Below, in pieces: positions 17,091-25,321 of a stretch of DNA of 64,000 nucleotides. The stretch lies in assembly GCA_017428155.1 (NCBI GenBank), contig JAFRRJ010000062.1, positions 1 to 64,000 on the forward strand, given 5' to 3'. Below the pieces are notes generated by a model. It ran no database searches. It worked only from the letters and a program-made list of their open reading frames with translations, and was not told the origin of the DNA. Positions within the stretch are counted from its first letter, which is position 1; the number at the start of each line of letters is the position of its first letter. The DNA is from Clostridiales bacterium (GTDB lineage: Bacteria > Bacillota > Clostridia > Saccharofermentanales > Saccharofermentanaceae). Made by a program: the position numbers and the translations under genes.

Positions 17091-18299
17091 ATGGCTAATT
17101 TCAGATATCAGGTTATCGATTCGAACGGTAAAATGTCTGAAGGCATCATCGAAGCAGCAACCATCGGAGAAGCATCAAGAAAGCTCAAAGGCGATGGTAA
17201 ATACATTGCATCCTTGTCTTTGGACAAGGGTAAGGGTATTGCCAATATGGAGATCGGCAGCCCAAAACTCAAGACACAGGATCTCGTTCTTATCTCCAGA
17301 CAGCTGGCTTCACTTTTGTCTGCAGGTATTACCGTAGTCAGATCGCTCGATATGCTTTATCAGCAGCTTGAATCTAAAAAGGCAAAGAAGTGTATCGGAG
17401 AGATATACGAATCAGTTCAGAGTGGTCGTTCTCTTTCCGAGGCATTTAAGGAACAGAGGGGTGTTATCCCTAATATCATGATCAGTATGATCGCTGCAGG
17501 TGAGGAATCCGGCCGACTCGACGAAGTTATGGAAAGACTTGCTGAACACTTTGCGAAGGATGCAAAGCTCAAGAACAAGATCTCCTCGGCAATGGTTTAT
17601 CCTAAGATCCTCGCTGCACTTACAGCAGCAGTCAGTATCGGTCTCTTGACATTCCTCGTACCTAAGATCGGTGATACGATCAAGGATCTCGGAGGTGAAT
17701 TGCCTAAATTGACGCAGTTCCTTCTTGACTTCTCAGATTCAATCGTTCACTACTGGTACATTTATATTGCAGTTATCGGTCTTATTGTATATGGTTTTAA
17801 GCTCTGGAAGAGTTCCGAGAAAGGTGCTGAGACATGGTCTAAGATGATGCTCAAGATGCCTGTCGTCGGAAAATCCACCAGAATGAACGCTTCAGCAAGA
17901 TTTACCAGAACAGTATCCACACTCCTTAAGTCAGGTATTTCCGTACTTCAGGCAGTTGAGATTACCGAGAAGTCGCTTGATAATGTTATTCTTCAGAAAA
18001 AACTTTCCCAGGCACGTATCGAGATCAGAAAGGGTACATCTCTTTCAAGATCAATCAGAGATATTACCGAGTTCCCTCCCATGATCTATGCAATGGTTTC
18101 TATCGGTGAGGAATCAGGTACCCTGGACACGATTTTGCAGAAGGCCGCTGATTACTTTGAAGATGAGGCTGATGCCGCTACAGCAAAGATGGTTTCCGCT
18201 TTGGAGCCTGTCATGATCATCATCATGGCTATCATCGTCGGAACTGTTGTAGGCGGTATCGCAATGCCTATCTTCACGATGGCTCAGTGGATCATGTAA
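17091..18299 (+). CDS. pilC: Type IV pilus inner-membrane platform protein PilC
   Basis: 402 residues. PilC is the polytopic platform that couples the ATPases to pilin. Two copies of the GspF domain are visible, each with LASLLSAGITVVRSL or TLLKSGISVLQAVE type starts and ending in membrane segments; the G-E-E-S-G signature occurs twice (AAGEESGRLDEV and SIGEESGTLDTI). The last segment is strongly hydrophobic. A soluble N-terminal domain of about 55 residues (YQVIDSNGKMSEGIIEA) precedes them. A 103-nt gap from pilT holds a GGAGGG site but no terminator that I can see. Confidence 0.93.
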   Translation: MANFRYQVIDSNGKMSEGIIEAATIGEASRKLKGDGKYIASLSLDKGKGIANMEIGSPKLKTQDLVLISRQLASLLSAGITVVRSLDMLYQQLESKKAKKCIGEIYESVQSGRSLSEAFKEQRGVIPNIMISMIAAGEESGRLDEVMERLAEHFAKDAKLKNKISSAMVYPKILAALTAAVSIGLLTFLVPKIGDTIKDLGGELPKLTQFLLDFSDSIVHYWYIYIAVIGLIVYGFKLWKSSEKGAETWSKMMLKMPVVGKSTRMNASARFTRTVSTLLKSGISVLQAVEITEKSLDNVILQKKLSQARIEIRKGTSLSRSIRDITEFPPMIYAMVSIGEESGTLDTILQKAADYFEDEADAATAKMVSALEPVMIIIMAIIVGTVVGGIAMPIFTMAQWIM

Positions 18300-18328
18300 T
18301 CCCCGAATAGATTGAAAGGAGTATATAA

Positions 18329-19441
18329 ATGGATTTAGCATTAGGAAGAGGCTCAAACGAACTGGTAATCGATTGCTCCAGCTCAGACCTTAAAGTTGCT
18401 GTCGGGAATTACAATCCCAAGACAGGAAATATAACAATCGAGAAGATGGGCATAGTTCCGTTGGAAGGCGATGCCATTAACGACGGTACTGTTGCAGATT
18501 CCTTCGGAATCGTTATGGCTCTTAAGCACGCCATCGCAAGACTCGATATCAGAATGAAGAGCTGCATACTTACTACAGAAGGTGCTTTTGTTCACAGCAG
18601 AGACCTTGAACTTCCTGTAGTTAAAGATGATCAGCTTAAGGATATGGTTAAGTACGAGATCCTCGGACAGGGTTCCAACAGAGATATGTCAATCGATTAT
18701 CTCGTATACGGTACGACTAAGGATGCAGAGACAAATGCAGATAAGCTTAAGGTAAGAGCTACTGCTATCCCTACAGAAGTTATCAAGGATTACCGTGAAT
18801 TCTTAAAGAACATGGATCTCAATCCTGTTGCTCTTGATGTTAACCCCAATGCAGTAAGAAAGCTTTTCGAGCAGGGCATCATCAATGGTAACGTTAATAT
18901 CAAGCAGTCCACGATCCTTCTGATTGAACTTTCAAGCAAAACAACAACCGTTACGGTTCTTGATAAGGGATTCCCGGTTCTTTCAAGAAGACTCCAGTTC
19001 GGTCACAGCAACATCAGACAGGTTGCTGATTCTGTCAAGAAGCTTCAGAGCGGAAACCAGCAGTCATCTCTCGCAAGAAGACTTAACATTACCACTTCCG
19101 AAGCAGAAGCCAGTGTTCCGATCGAGGATATCGACGTTTGGAATGAGACGGTTGCAGAGACACCCGCACTCCAGAGTGCTGTTAATGCATACTTCAAGAG
19201 TCTCGTTGATGCAGTTTCCCGTACGGCACAGTTCTCAATTGCCAAGTATCACATTGATGCTATCAGCACATGTTTCCTTTATGGATCTGGTGCAGGTTAT
19301 AAGAAGATAGACAAAGAACTTGCGCGTCAGCTTGGAACACAGGTCGAGATCCTTAAGTCACTCAGCACAGTAAGCGGTCCTAGGGACTTCGAGCTCGGTC
19401 AGTTCATCAATTGTTGTGGCGCTTTGATTCGTCACGATTAA
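18329..19441 (+). CDS. pilM: Type IV pilus assembly protein PilM
   Basis: 370 residues. PilM is an actin-like cytoplasmic ATPase that binds the N-terminal tail of PilN and links the platform to the motor. The actin/FtsA fold is seen in LVIDCSSSDLKVAVGNYN (phosphate loop 1), in LLIELSSKTTTVTVLDKG (phosphate loop 2) and in CFLYGSGAGYKKID (adenosine region). GGAG lies before ATG 18329. It sits in the usual order M-N-O. The N-terminal motif reads D-C-S-S-S rather than D-x-G-x-S, so nucleotide binding may differ a little from the type proteins. Confidence 0.88.
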   Translation: MDLALGRGSNELVIDCSSSDLKVAVGNYNPKTGNITIEKMGIVPLEGDAINDGTVADSFGIVMALKHAIARLDIRMKSCILTTEGAFVHSRDLELPVVKDDQLKDMVKYEILGQGSNRDMSIDYLVYGTTKDAETNADKLKVRATAIPTEVIKDYREFLKNMDLNPVALDVNPNAVRKLFEQGIINGNVNIKQSTILLIELSSKTTTVTVLDKGFPVLSRRLQFGHSNIRQVADSVKKLQSGNQQSSLARRLNITTSEAEASVPIEDIDVWNETVAETPALQSAVNAYFKSLVDAVSRTAQFSIAKYHIDAISTCFLYGSGAGYKKIDKELARQLGTQVEILKSLSTVSGPRDFELGQFINCCGALIRHD

Positions 19442-19456
19442 GGAGGGGTTAACTAT

Positions 19457-20401
19457 ATGGCTAAGGCTAGCGGAATTAACAAAAAGTTATTGGCAAAGAA
19501 AGATATGAACTTCTTTGCCGAGTTTACAGCCAACGCAGCGAAACAGGCAAGATTGTTAGGCTATGGCGTTGTTATCGGTGTCCTTGTAGTATTTGTAGTC
19601 CTCGCGTTCATCGTTGCATTCTTTATCAGAAACTCAATCATTAAGGGCCAGATCAACGAACTGAATGAGCTCCTCTCAGGACCCGAGTATGCTACTCTTG
19701 AGCAGGATTCTGAGGCACTCAAAGCTCAGCTCAATGACAGAACAAATTACTATTATGCTCTTACACAGATGAGAAGAGATGTTGATGAGATCGATCCTGC
19801 CCCTGTTGAGCTTCCTGACATCATTGAGAAGTGTATCCCCAGCGATTCGTTCATCTCCAACTATTCGATCACAAATTCCATGGTGACAATGGACGGCTAT
19901 TCATTCACATATTACAGCCCCGTTGATATGGTAAATATGTTGAATGCGAAGAATGTCTTCACAGCAAGACCTACGATCACAATAGACAGATATGAACCTG
20001 ATACACAGCAGCTTACGATCGATGAGATCATTGCGGGAGCATCAGTCAATGCTATTAACAACTACTATAAGTTCTCTATTTCCGGAACACTGGTAGCAAA
20101 CGTTCATATTGCTATTACACGTTATACAGACGGTGAATCTGATACTTCTTCTCTTGGCGGAATTGAGACAATTACCGTTAAGGCAGGCGACCAGTATGAG
20201 ATCGATGGTGTTGCTCAGTATGAATATGCAGGTACAAGCTATAACCTGACGAGCATCTATGTAAACGGTGTACAGGTTGAGGAAGCAAGTTTCAACATGA
20301 TCGTAGCCAACAACAAGTATGTTGATATCGGCCGCGGCAACTACGACATCAGGTTCTACTACACACCTGTCGGCGCTGAAGCACCTGCTGAAGAAGGCTA
20401 A
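19457..20401 (+). CDS. pilN: PilN-like pilus alignment protein with extended C-terminus
   Basis: 314 residues, longer than the 180-210 usual for PilN. A cytoplasmic N-terminus (about residues 1-30) leads to a single membrane segment (VVIGVLVVFVVLAFIVAFFI), then a coiled-coil and a ferredoxin-like domain containing DIIEKCIPSDSFISN and VDMVNMLNAKNVF. The extra C-terminal 110 residues (DGESDTSSLGGIETITVK to the end) look like a small beta domain outside the membrane. Assignment rests on position between pilM and pilO plus topology. GGAGG precedes ATG 19457. Confidence 0.75.
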   Translation: MAKASGINKKLLAKKDMNFFAEFTANAAKQARLLGYGVVIGVLVVFVVLAFIVAFFIRNSIIKGQINELNELLSGPEYATLEQDSEALKAQLNDRTNYYYALTQMRRDVDEIDPAPVELPDIIEKCIPSDSFISNYSITNSMVTMDGYSFTYYSPVDMVNMLNAKNVFTARPTITIDRYEPDTQQLTIDEIIAGASVNAINNYYKFSISGTLVANVHIAITRYTDGESDTSSLGGIETITVKAGDQYEIDGVAQYEYAGTSYNLTSIYVNGVQVEEASFNMIVANNKYVDIGRGNYDIRFYYTPVGAEAPAEEG

Positions 20402-20422
20402 GTGTAAGGGAGGATATATAAT

Positions 20423-21418
20423 ATGAGTAATCTTACAGCTAGAGAAAAAGCCTTTATGTATGCGATCACATTGCTGATCATTATCGTATTGGGCTATTTC
20501 TTCGGAATCAGAACACTTAATAATAAGTATGATGATTATAGAGAAGAATTACAGACATTACAGGAAAAGAAAGAATTCCTTGACCAGCTTCGTGAGAACA
20601 ATGTAAGCATGGACAAGGAGATCCAGGTGCTCGAAGCATCATGCAAGGAACTGGAGTTATCCTTCATCGACAAGCTTGAGACAGAGTGCCTTCAGCAGTA
20701 TGTATTAAAGACATTTGAAGAAGAAGGCTGCCCCTTCCTTATCAACATCAACTCTGCTGATGTTGGAATGTCATCTGTAACCTATCCTGACGGAACAACT
20801 TCACCTGACGGACTTGTTTGTATGCAGATCGGTGTATCTTATTCAACAACAGACGGATACACAGTTACACAGTATAACCGTACTCCGGACTTTACAGAGG
20901 GTGCGCAGATTCCTGCGGAAGAGACTATCGCCGAACTGGCAACCCAGATGGGTCAGGGAGATTATGCCAAGAGAACTGGCTATCATGAATTCCTTTCAGC
21001 TCTTAAGAAGATTGCCAACGAGAATCCTTCCTGCATCAAGGTAACAAGCATCACTGCTACAGAGGAAGTCGGTATCATGACAGTCAGTGCTACTATCAAT
21101 TTCTATGGAACAAGTCTTAGAAACAGATTGTCCGTTGACGACAGCACAAAGCCTTATACAAGCTGGACTGGACATAGGGGCGTTGATACAAAGGGCGGAT
21201 TTATCGGATTCCCTTATATCTGCGATTATAAGGACAGCTTGTGGTATGGTTGCGTAACAATGAACCTCAAGGAAGGCTCACAGGTTAAGAGACCGTTCGC
21301 AGCATACTGGGCTAACGTACTGTTCGATGCACAGCTCGAAGCAGCAGGCGGAGATATCAAGGTTCTGTTGAACTTTGAGGGTGAAGAAGCACCCGCAGAG
21401 ACGCAGCCTGCGACATAA
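20423..21418 (+). CDS. pilO: PilO-like pilus alignment protein
   Basis: 331 residues, again longer than usual. A short N-terminus, one membrane segment (FMYAITLLIIIVLGYFFGIR) and a coiled-coil (about residues 30-70) are followed by an extracellular domain of about 250 residues. In diderms PilN and PilO form heterodimers linking PilM to PilP/PilQ; a monoderm has no PilQ, and the larger outer domains here may reach through the wall instead. Assignment depends mostly on context. The tail is Ala/Pro/Glu-rich, like that of the PilN-like protein. Confidence 0.7.
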   Translation: MSNLTAREKAFMYAITLLIIIVLGYFFGIRTLNNKYDDYREELQTLQEKKEFLDQLRENNVSMDKEIQVLEASCKELELSFIDKLETECLQQYVLKTFEEEGCPFLININSADVGMSSVTYPDGTTSPDGLVCMQIGVSYSTTDGYTVTQYNRTPDFTEGAQIPAEETIAELATQMGQGDYAKRTGYHEFLSALKKIANENPSCIKVTSITATEEVGIMTVSATINFYGTSLRNRLSVDDSTKPYTSWTGHRGVDTKGGFIGFPYICDYKDSLWYGCVTMNLKEGSQVKRPFAAYWANVLFDAQLEAAGGDIKVLLNFEGEEAPAETQPAT

Positions 21419-21463
21419 AGATGATTAATTGTGACAAAATTTTGAAAAAAATTGAAAAAAGTG

Positions 21464-21492
21464 TTGCAATTGTTCATAATAGCTTGTATAAT
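21464..21492 (+). promoter_or_regulatory. Strong sigma-A promoter of the first short pilin gene
   Basis: TTGCAA (21464-21469), 17 bp, perfect TATAAT (21487-21492). It lies in the 112-bp gap after pilO and gives a leader of roughly 30 nt with AGGAGGA before ATG 21531. Confidence 0.8.
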
Positions 21493-21530
21493 CAGGCTAC
21501 AAACTCAAAAACTTACAGGAGGAATCTAAA

Positions 21531-21743
21531 ATGAAGAAGATTCAGAAGTCAAAGAAGGGTTTCACCCTCGTAGAAATGGTACTCGTTATTGCTATCATCG
21601 TTATCCTCGCAGCAGTTCTCGTTCTTGGTATCGGTGCATACCTCAACAAGGCTAAGGCAGCTGCAAGCTCCGTTGGTAAGCACAACAGTGACGTTTCTGC
21701 AGTTAACAGCGAAGTTAACGCATTCATGGGTTGGACAGACTAA
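21531..21743 (+). CDS. Very short type IV prepilin, probable major pilin
   Basis: 70 residues. A basic leader (MKKIQKSKKG) precedes the class III cleavage site G|FTLVE with Glu at +5, then the usual hydrophobic helix (MVLVIAIIVILAAVLVLGIG). The mature protein is only 60 residues and has almost no globular head; it ends NAFMGWTD. Usual major pilins have 130-170 residues. Geobacter PilA is similarly short (about 61). Four aromatic residues are present in the mature chain (F1, Y27, F55, W58). The dedicated near-consensus promoter, strong AGGAGG site and tight terminator suggest high expression and hence the main subunit. It could instead be a minor pseudopilin, but its regulation argues against that. 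Confidence 0.8.
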   Translation: MKKIQKSKKGFTLVEMVLVIAIIVILAAVLVLGIGAYLNKAKAAASSVGKHNSDVSAVNSEVNAFMGWTD

Positions 21744-21778
21744 TATCTAGTTTAGTCGATCACTAGAAACTAAAAAAT

Positions 21779-21811
21779 GGCGGAGAATTCAGGTTCTCCG
21801 CCTTTTTGTTT
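21779..21811 (+). terminator. Terminator of the first short pilin gene
   Basis: A 9-bp GC-rich stem (GGCGGAGAA with TTCTCCGCC, 21779-21787 and 21794-21802) is followed by TTTTTG. It isolates the pilin as a one-gene transcript. Confidence 0.88.
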
Positions 21812-21860
21812 TATTTGTAAACAAATTATGACAAATTTTAACAAATTATTAACTTTGATG

Positions 21861-21888
21861 TTGAAATTTGCACAGAAGTCGGTATAAT
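21861..21888 (+). promoter_or_regulatory. Sigma-A promoter of the second prepilin cluster
   Basis: TTGAAA (21861-21866), 16 bp, TATAAT (21883-21888). It serves the second short pilin and probably the two longer prepilins after it, as no terminator separates them. Confidence 0.7.
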
Positions 21889-21932
21889 ACACATATAGAA
21901 GTATAAGATTTATTGTTTATCTGGAGGCCGGT

Positions 21933-22163
21933 ATGCACAGGATAACTAAATTTAAGAATTCTAAGTGTGGTTTTACACTTACCGAGATGGTAATTATCAT
22001 CGGAATTATCGTAATACTTGCCAGTGCAGTCGGTGCCGGTATTGCTGACACTCTTAAGAATGCGAAGAAATCAAAGAAGGCTGTTGAAGACTCCTGTGCA
22101 CAGCTCAAGCAGCGCATTGATGAGAGCGAGTCTATATTGAATAAGTATAATTTTGGCACTTAA
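21933..22163 (+). CDS. Second short type IV prepilin-like protein
   Basis: 76 residues. The leader MHRITKFKNSKCG ends in a G|FTLTE cleavage site with Glu at +5, followed by MVIIIGIIVILASAVGAG. The mature part (63 residues) is a single long helix with a charged, coiled-coil-like tail (KKSKKAVEDSCAQLKQRI) and one cysteine. It differs from the first pilin in having a richly charged C-terminal half. GGAGG lies before ATG 21933. It may be an alternative or minor pilin at the pilus base or tip. Confidence 0.7.
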   Translation: MHRITKFKNSKCGFTLTEMVIIIGIIVILASAVGAGIADTLKNAKKSKKAVEDSCAQLKQRIDESESILNKYNFGT

Positions 22164-22188
22164 TGACCAGTTCCGGGAGAGTGATTTT

Positions 22189-22866
22189 ATGAAGAGATTA
22201 GTTAAGAATTTCAGCCGCAAGGGATTTACTCTTGTCGAGACCCTCTTGGCAACATTTATCCTTGTTGTTGTTTCAACAATGCTTATCAACGGCTTTGTAG
22301 CTACTATGGGGTATTCTTACCAGACGTCAGTATACAATAAGTCCGGTGCAAGGAATTATACTGCCTGCCTCAATGAAGTTGCAAAATGGAATCAGCTTGA
22401 TAACTGTAATGTAAAGAAAGAAATCACAAATGATGCAGGAGTTAAACAGGAGGTTTTAGTAAACGGTCGAGAGAAGGCAGCTTATGATAAATATAAGGGC
22501 GCTAATAAGCCGGATACACTTACATTTAATTTGACAGGCTCAAAGTATGCTGGCGTAAAAGTAGAAGATCTTTATGTTGAGCTCATAACTTATGATGATC
22601 TCAAACTCACAGTTCCGGATGCAGTTCAGGGATATGAATTTGCTCCTACCAATAATCAGCTTGCCGATAACAGAAAGGCAATCAAGTATTATCCCGAGAA
22701 GTGGTCTGATGCAGATGGCAACAACGTAGGTTGTATCGTTGTAATGTATGATTCAGTATCGAAGAAGTATTACTGGGTAATCGGCTATAAGACCAACGGA
22801 GAAGAGATAGAAGATTTTACCGGTTATAAAGATACTGATTATATTGGAAACGCAATCGGAAGTTGA
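22189..22866 (+). CDS. Minor prepilin (pseudopilin), 225 residues
   Basis: Basic leader MKRLVKNFSRKG, cleavage site G|FTLVE, hydrophobic helix LLATFILVVVSTMLI. The rest is a soluble domain of about 190 residues that I do not recognise (contains DLYVELITYDDLKLTVPD and CIVVMYDSVSKKYYWV). It begins 25 nt after the second short pilin, so they share a transcript. ATG 22189 is preferred over the upstream reading because GGGAGA lies 8 nt before it and the leader then has typical length. Minor prepilins of this kind usually prime assembly or form the tip. Confidence 0.8.
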   Translation: MKRLVKNFSRKGFTLVETLLATFILVVVSTMLINGFVATMGYSYQTSVYNKSGARNYTACLNEVAKWNQLDNCNVKKEITNDAGVKQEVLVNGREKAAYDKYKGANKPDTLTFNLTGSKYAGVKVEDLYVELITYDDLKLTVPDAVQGYEFAPTNNQLADNRKAIKYYPEKWSDADGNNVGCIVVMYDSVSKKYYWVIGYKTNGEEIEDFTGYKDTDYIGNAIGS

Positions 22867-22917
22867 TCCGATTTTAATCACAGAGACTAACGTCACTAGT
22901 ACGGGGGCACGGTTTTT

Positions 22918-23580
22918 ATGAAGAGTGTTAGAAAGAGCAAAAAAGGTTTTACCTTGGTTGAAATGGTATTGTCCGTTGCTATCATCTGCATGATTGGCGG
23001 AGTTATAGCAGGCGTTTGTGCCTCAATATCAAGTTCCTTTGCTACGACCTACGATATTGATGATGCTGCAGATTACTCTATGTTGTACAGCAAGGGCTTT
23101 GAGAATTCCTTCCTGGCATGCACTCAGACAGACGGATCAGACAATCTTGTATGGTACATAAGCAATCCCAAGGCGGATTCATCCAAATATCCGACACTTA
23201 TGTTCGGACCTCAGACAGGAACGTGCAAGCCTGTTTTTGAGCCTAAGTTCATAGGTAATACCAAGACAGATTATAAGTGGAGGATAGCTCTTTTCTTTTA
23301 TTACGATGAAGCGAACGAGTATGTACATTACCGTATGTTCCTTGCTGATGCTTATAATAAAAAGACAGATTATATCTACATGTTTGATGACAGCTTCTGG
23401 GTTCCGCGTCTTAAGGAGAGAGCTGACTTTAACAGTAAGAATATGACTATTACGGTAGACGGTTCTGAGATGAATGCAAAGACATTAAAGAAATATGGAT
23501 TTACAGATGCTCAGATCGCTAAGCTTCCTTCAAAGGCATTTGATTCTAAATACAAGACACAGATCAAATTCAATCCTTGA
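22918..23580 (+). CDS. Minor prepilin (pseudopilin), 220 residues
   Basis: Leader MKSVRKSKKG, then G|FTLVEMVLSVAIICMIGGVI, a full class III signal with Glu at +5. The soluble part (about 185 residues) has WRIALFFYYDEANEYVHYRM and a lysine-rich end; I do not recognise the fold. It is the last gene of the pilus locus and is followed by a strong terminator. Its leader is nearly the same as that of the first short pilin, so one prepilin peptidase can process all four, but no such peptidase gene is in the window. Confidence 0.8.
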   Translation: MKSVRKSKKGFTLVEMVLSVAIICMIGGVIAGVCASISSSFATTYDIDDAADYSMLYSKGFENSFLACTQTDGSDNLVWYISNPKADSSKYPTLMFGPQTGTCKPVFEPKFIGNTKTDYKWRIALFFYYDEANEYVHYRMFLADAYNKKTDYIYMFDDSFWVPRLKERADFNSKNMTITVDGSEMNAKTLKKYGFTDAQIAKLPSKAFDSKYKTQIKFNP

Positions 23581-23603
23581 TCTTTATAAAAAGAATGATT
23601 CAG

Positions 23604-23634
23604 GCTCTGCAGTTTATCTGCAGAGCTTTTTTTT
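23604..23634 (+). terminator. Terminator at the end of the pilus locus
   Basis: A perfect 9-bp stem (GCTCTGCAG with CTGCAGAGC, loop TTTAT) followed by eight T. Confidence 0.92.
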
Positions 23635-23714
23635 GCAGTTCAATTCAATGACAAAATTGGATATATAAATATATATTTGATAGAATTACGTAAAAAATGA
23701 GGGAGCTGGTCGTC

Positions 23715-24542
23715 ATGAAGATAAAAGTCGGTCTTGATATTGGCGGAAGTACGACTAAGATCGTCGGAATGAGAGAAGGCAATATGATTGCCGGAGCGAT
23801 AGTTAAGGCAGCAGATCCGGTCACATCGGCATTTGGTGCGGTCGGCAAGCTTATTAATGATAATTCGATCTCAGTTAATGATATTGAGCAGATCAATATT
23901 ACAGGAGTCGGTTCAGGTTTTCCTCAGGCTCCGATATTCGGTATCAAGACTGTAGTAGTGGAAGAATTCAGGGCAACCGGACTTGGCGGATTGTACCTTT
24001 CAGGATTAGATCATGCCGTAGTTGTAAGCATGGGAACAGGTACAGCATATCTTGAAGCTACTAAAGAAAGTGTAAGGCACATAATCGGTTCAGGTGTCGG
24101 CGGAGGCACTCTTGTAGGTCTAGGGAGAGTTATTGCAGGAACTTCCGACGCAGTAAAGCTTTCTGATATGGCGACTTCCGGAGATATCCTTAAGTGCGAT
24201 CTAACTATCGGTGATATCACAAAGAACGGCGTTACAGGTCTTCCATTGGACGTTACTGCATCTAACTTCGGCAAAGCAGCCGATGATCTGTCCAGAGAGG
24301 ACAAGATGGCCGGCGTATTCAATCTTGTATATCAGTCTATTGGCACTGTTGCTGTTATGGCGTCCAGACAGTGCAATATAAAAGATATAGTGTTCACAGG
24401 TCAGCTGACAGGACTTAAGGAGTGCCAGAAATATCTGATCCCGTTCGAAGAACTCTATGGAGTGAATATGATTATTCCGGAAGATGCCGTTTTCGCTACG
24501 GCACTGGGAAGCTGTCTTGCGGAAGGGCTGGAAAACAAGTGA
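23715..24542 (+). CDS. coaW: Type II pantothenate kinase
   Basis: 275 residues. The enzyme phosphorylates pantothenate, the first step to coenzyme A. The acetate-kinase/sugar-kinase fold shows as VGLDIGGSTTKIVGM (phosphate loop), VVVSMGTGTAYLE, and IGSGVGGGTLVGLG, which fits the CoaW/PanK-II family found in Bacillota. ATG 23715 is chosen because GGGAG lies 9 nt upstream; an ATG at 23697 has none. The stop overlaps the next gene's GTG by four bases (GTGA), so the following membrane proteins are co-translated. Confidence 0.85.
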   Translation: MKIKVGLDIGGSTTKIVGMREGNMIAGAIVKAADPVTSAFGAVGKLINDNSISVNDIEQINITGVGSGFPQAPIFGIKTVVVEEFRATGLGGLYLSGLDHAVVVSMGTGTAYLEATKESVRHIIGSGVGGGTLVGLGRVIAGTSDAVKLSDMATSGDILKCDLTIGDITKNGVTGLPLDVTASNFGKAADDLSREDKMAGVFNLVYQSIGTVAVMASRQCNIKDIVFTGQLTGLKECQKYLIPFEELYGVNMIIPEDAVFATALGSCLAEGLENK

Positions 24543-25321
24543 GTAGGAAAGCTCTTAATAAGGACCGTGCATGGGAACTTGATTTCCTGAGAGGCATTGC
24601 AATACTCATGATGGTATTCATGCATATGTCATTTGACGTAAGGTATGAATTCAGAGTTGACACATTCTCCTATCTTGATGCAGGCTGGTTCTGGTCCTTT
24701 GTACATCCTGTAATAGTTGTTCTCTTTGTCAGTGTGTCGGGAATGTGCTGCACATTATCACGTAATAATGTCAAAAGAGGATTAAAGCTCCTTGCCGCTA
24801 CACTGGCGTTTTATCTTGCAACATATCTCATTACGGCATTTACGGTAGTTAATTGTCTCATCATATTTAATGTTCTGGCAGTTATTACCTGCGGCATCTT
24901 CTTATATTCTCTGATAACGTTTATCGAGAGAAAGACAAAAGTATCATCCAATGTCATTAATCTCATTATGGGACTTATTGGTCTTTATATAGTCATTTGC
25001 GGATGCAATATTCATGAGATGGATTATGCTTCAAAGTCATTGATGTTTCTGCCGGTGGGATTTGAAATATCGGGAACACCATATATGGCAGATTACATGC
25101 CGCTATTTCCATGGCTTGGGGTATTTCTAATCGGCTGCGTAGTCGGAAGGATCTGCTATAAAGATAAGAAGACTCTGTTTGCCGGCAGAGGAAAACTAAT
25201 GAAGGCCATATCAAGACCTGTCGAATTCCTTGGAAGACATTCACTGATCATATACCTTGCGCATCAGCCTATAGTATTTGCGATCTTATATTTGATCATC
25301 GAGTTGCCTAAAGCCGGATAA
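24539..25321 (+). CDS. DUF1624 (HGSNAT-type) membrane acyltransferase-like protein
   Basis: 260 residues with about seven membrane segments. WELDFLRGIAILMMVFMHM is the hallmark of the DUF1624/heparan-alpha-glucosaminide acetyltransferase catalytic family, in which a membrane His accepts an acetyl group from acetyl-CoA. A late LGRHSLIIYLAHQPI matches the final family motif. GTG 24539 is preferred to an ATG far upstream that would lie inside coaW. Placement right after a CoA biosynthesis gene is suggestive, as the family uses acetyl-CoA. The acceptor is unknown. Confidence 0.75.
   Translation: MSRKALNKDRAWELDFLRGIAILMMVFMHMSFDVRYEFRVDTFSYLDAGWFWSFVHPVIVVLFVSVSGMCCTLSRNNVKRGLKLLAATLAFYLATYLITAFTVVNCLIIFNVLAVITCGIFLYSLITFIERKTKVSSNVINLIMGLIGLYIVICGCNIHEMDYASKSLMFLPVGFEISGTPYMADYMPLFPWLGVFLIGCVVGRICYKDKKTLFAGRGKLMKAISRPVEFLGRHSLIIYLAHQPIVFAILYLIIELPKAG

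Noticed and set aside
21531-21743. Conductive e-pilin
   Set aside because: Length is like Geobacter PilA, but only four aromatic residues are present and they are not clustered; length alone is no evidence of conductivity.
14193-23580. Type II secretion or competence (com) system instead of a pilus
   Set aside because: PilT-type retraction ATPase, PilM-N-O set and c-di-GMP-type PilB favour a type IV pilus; no secretin and no comGC-style order.
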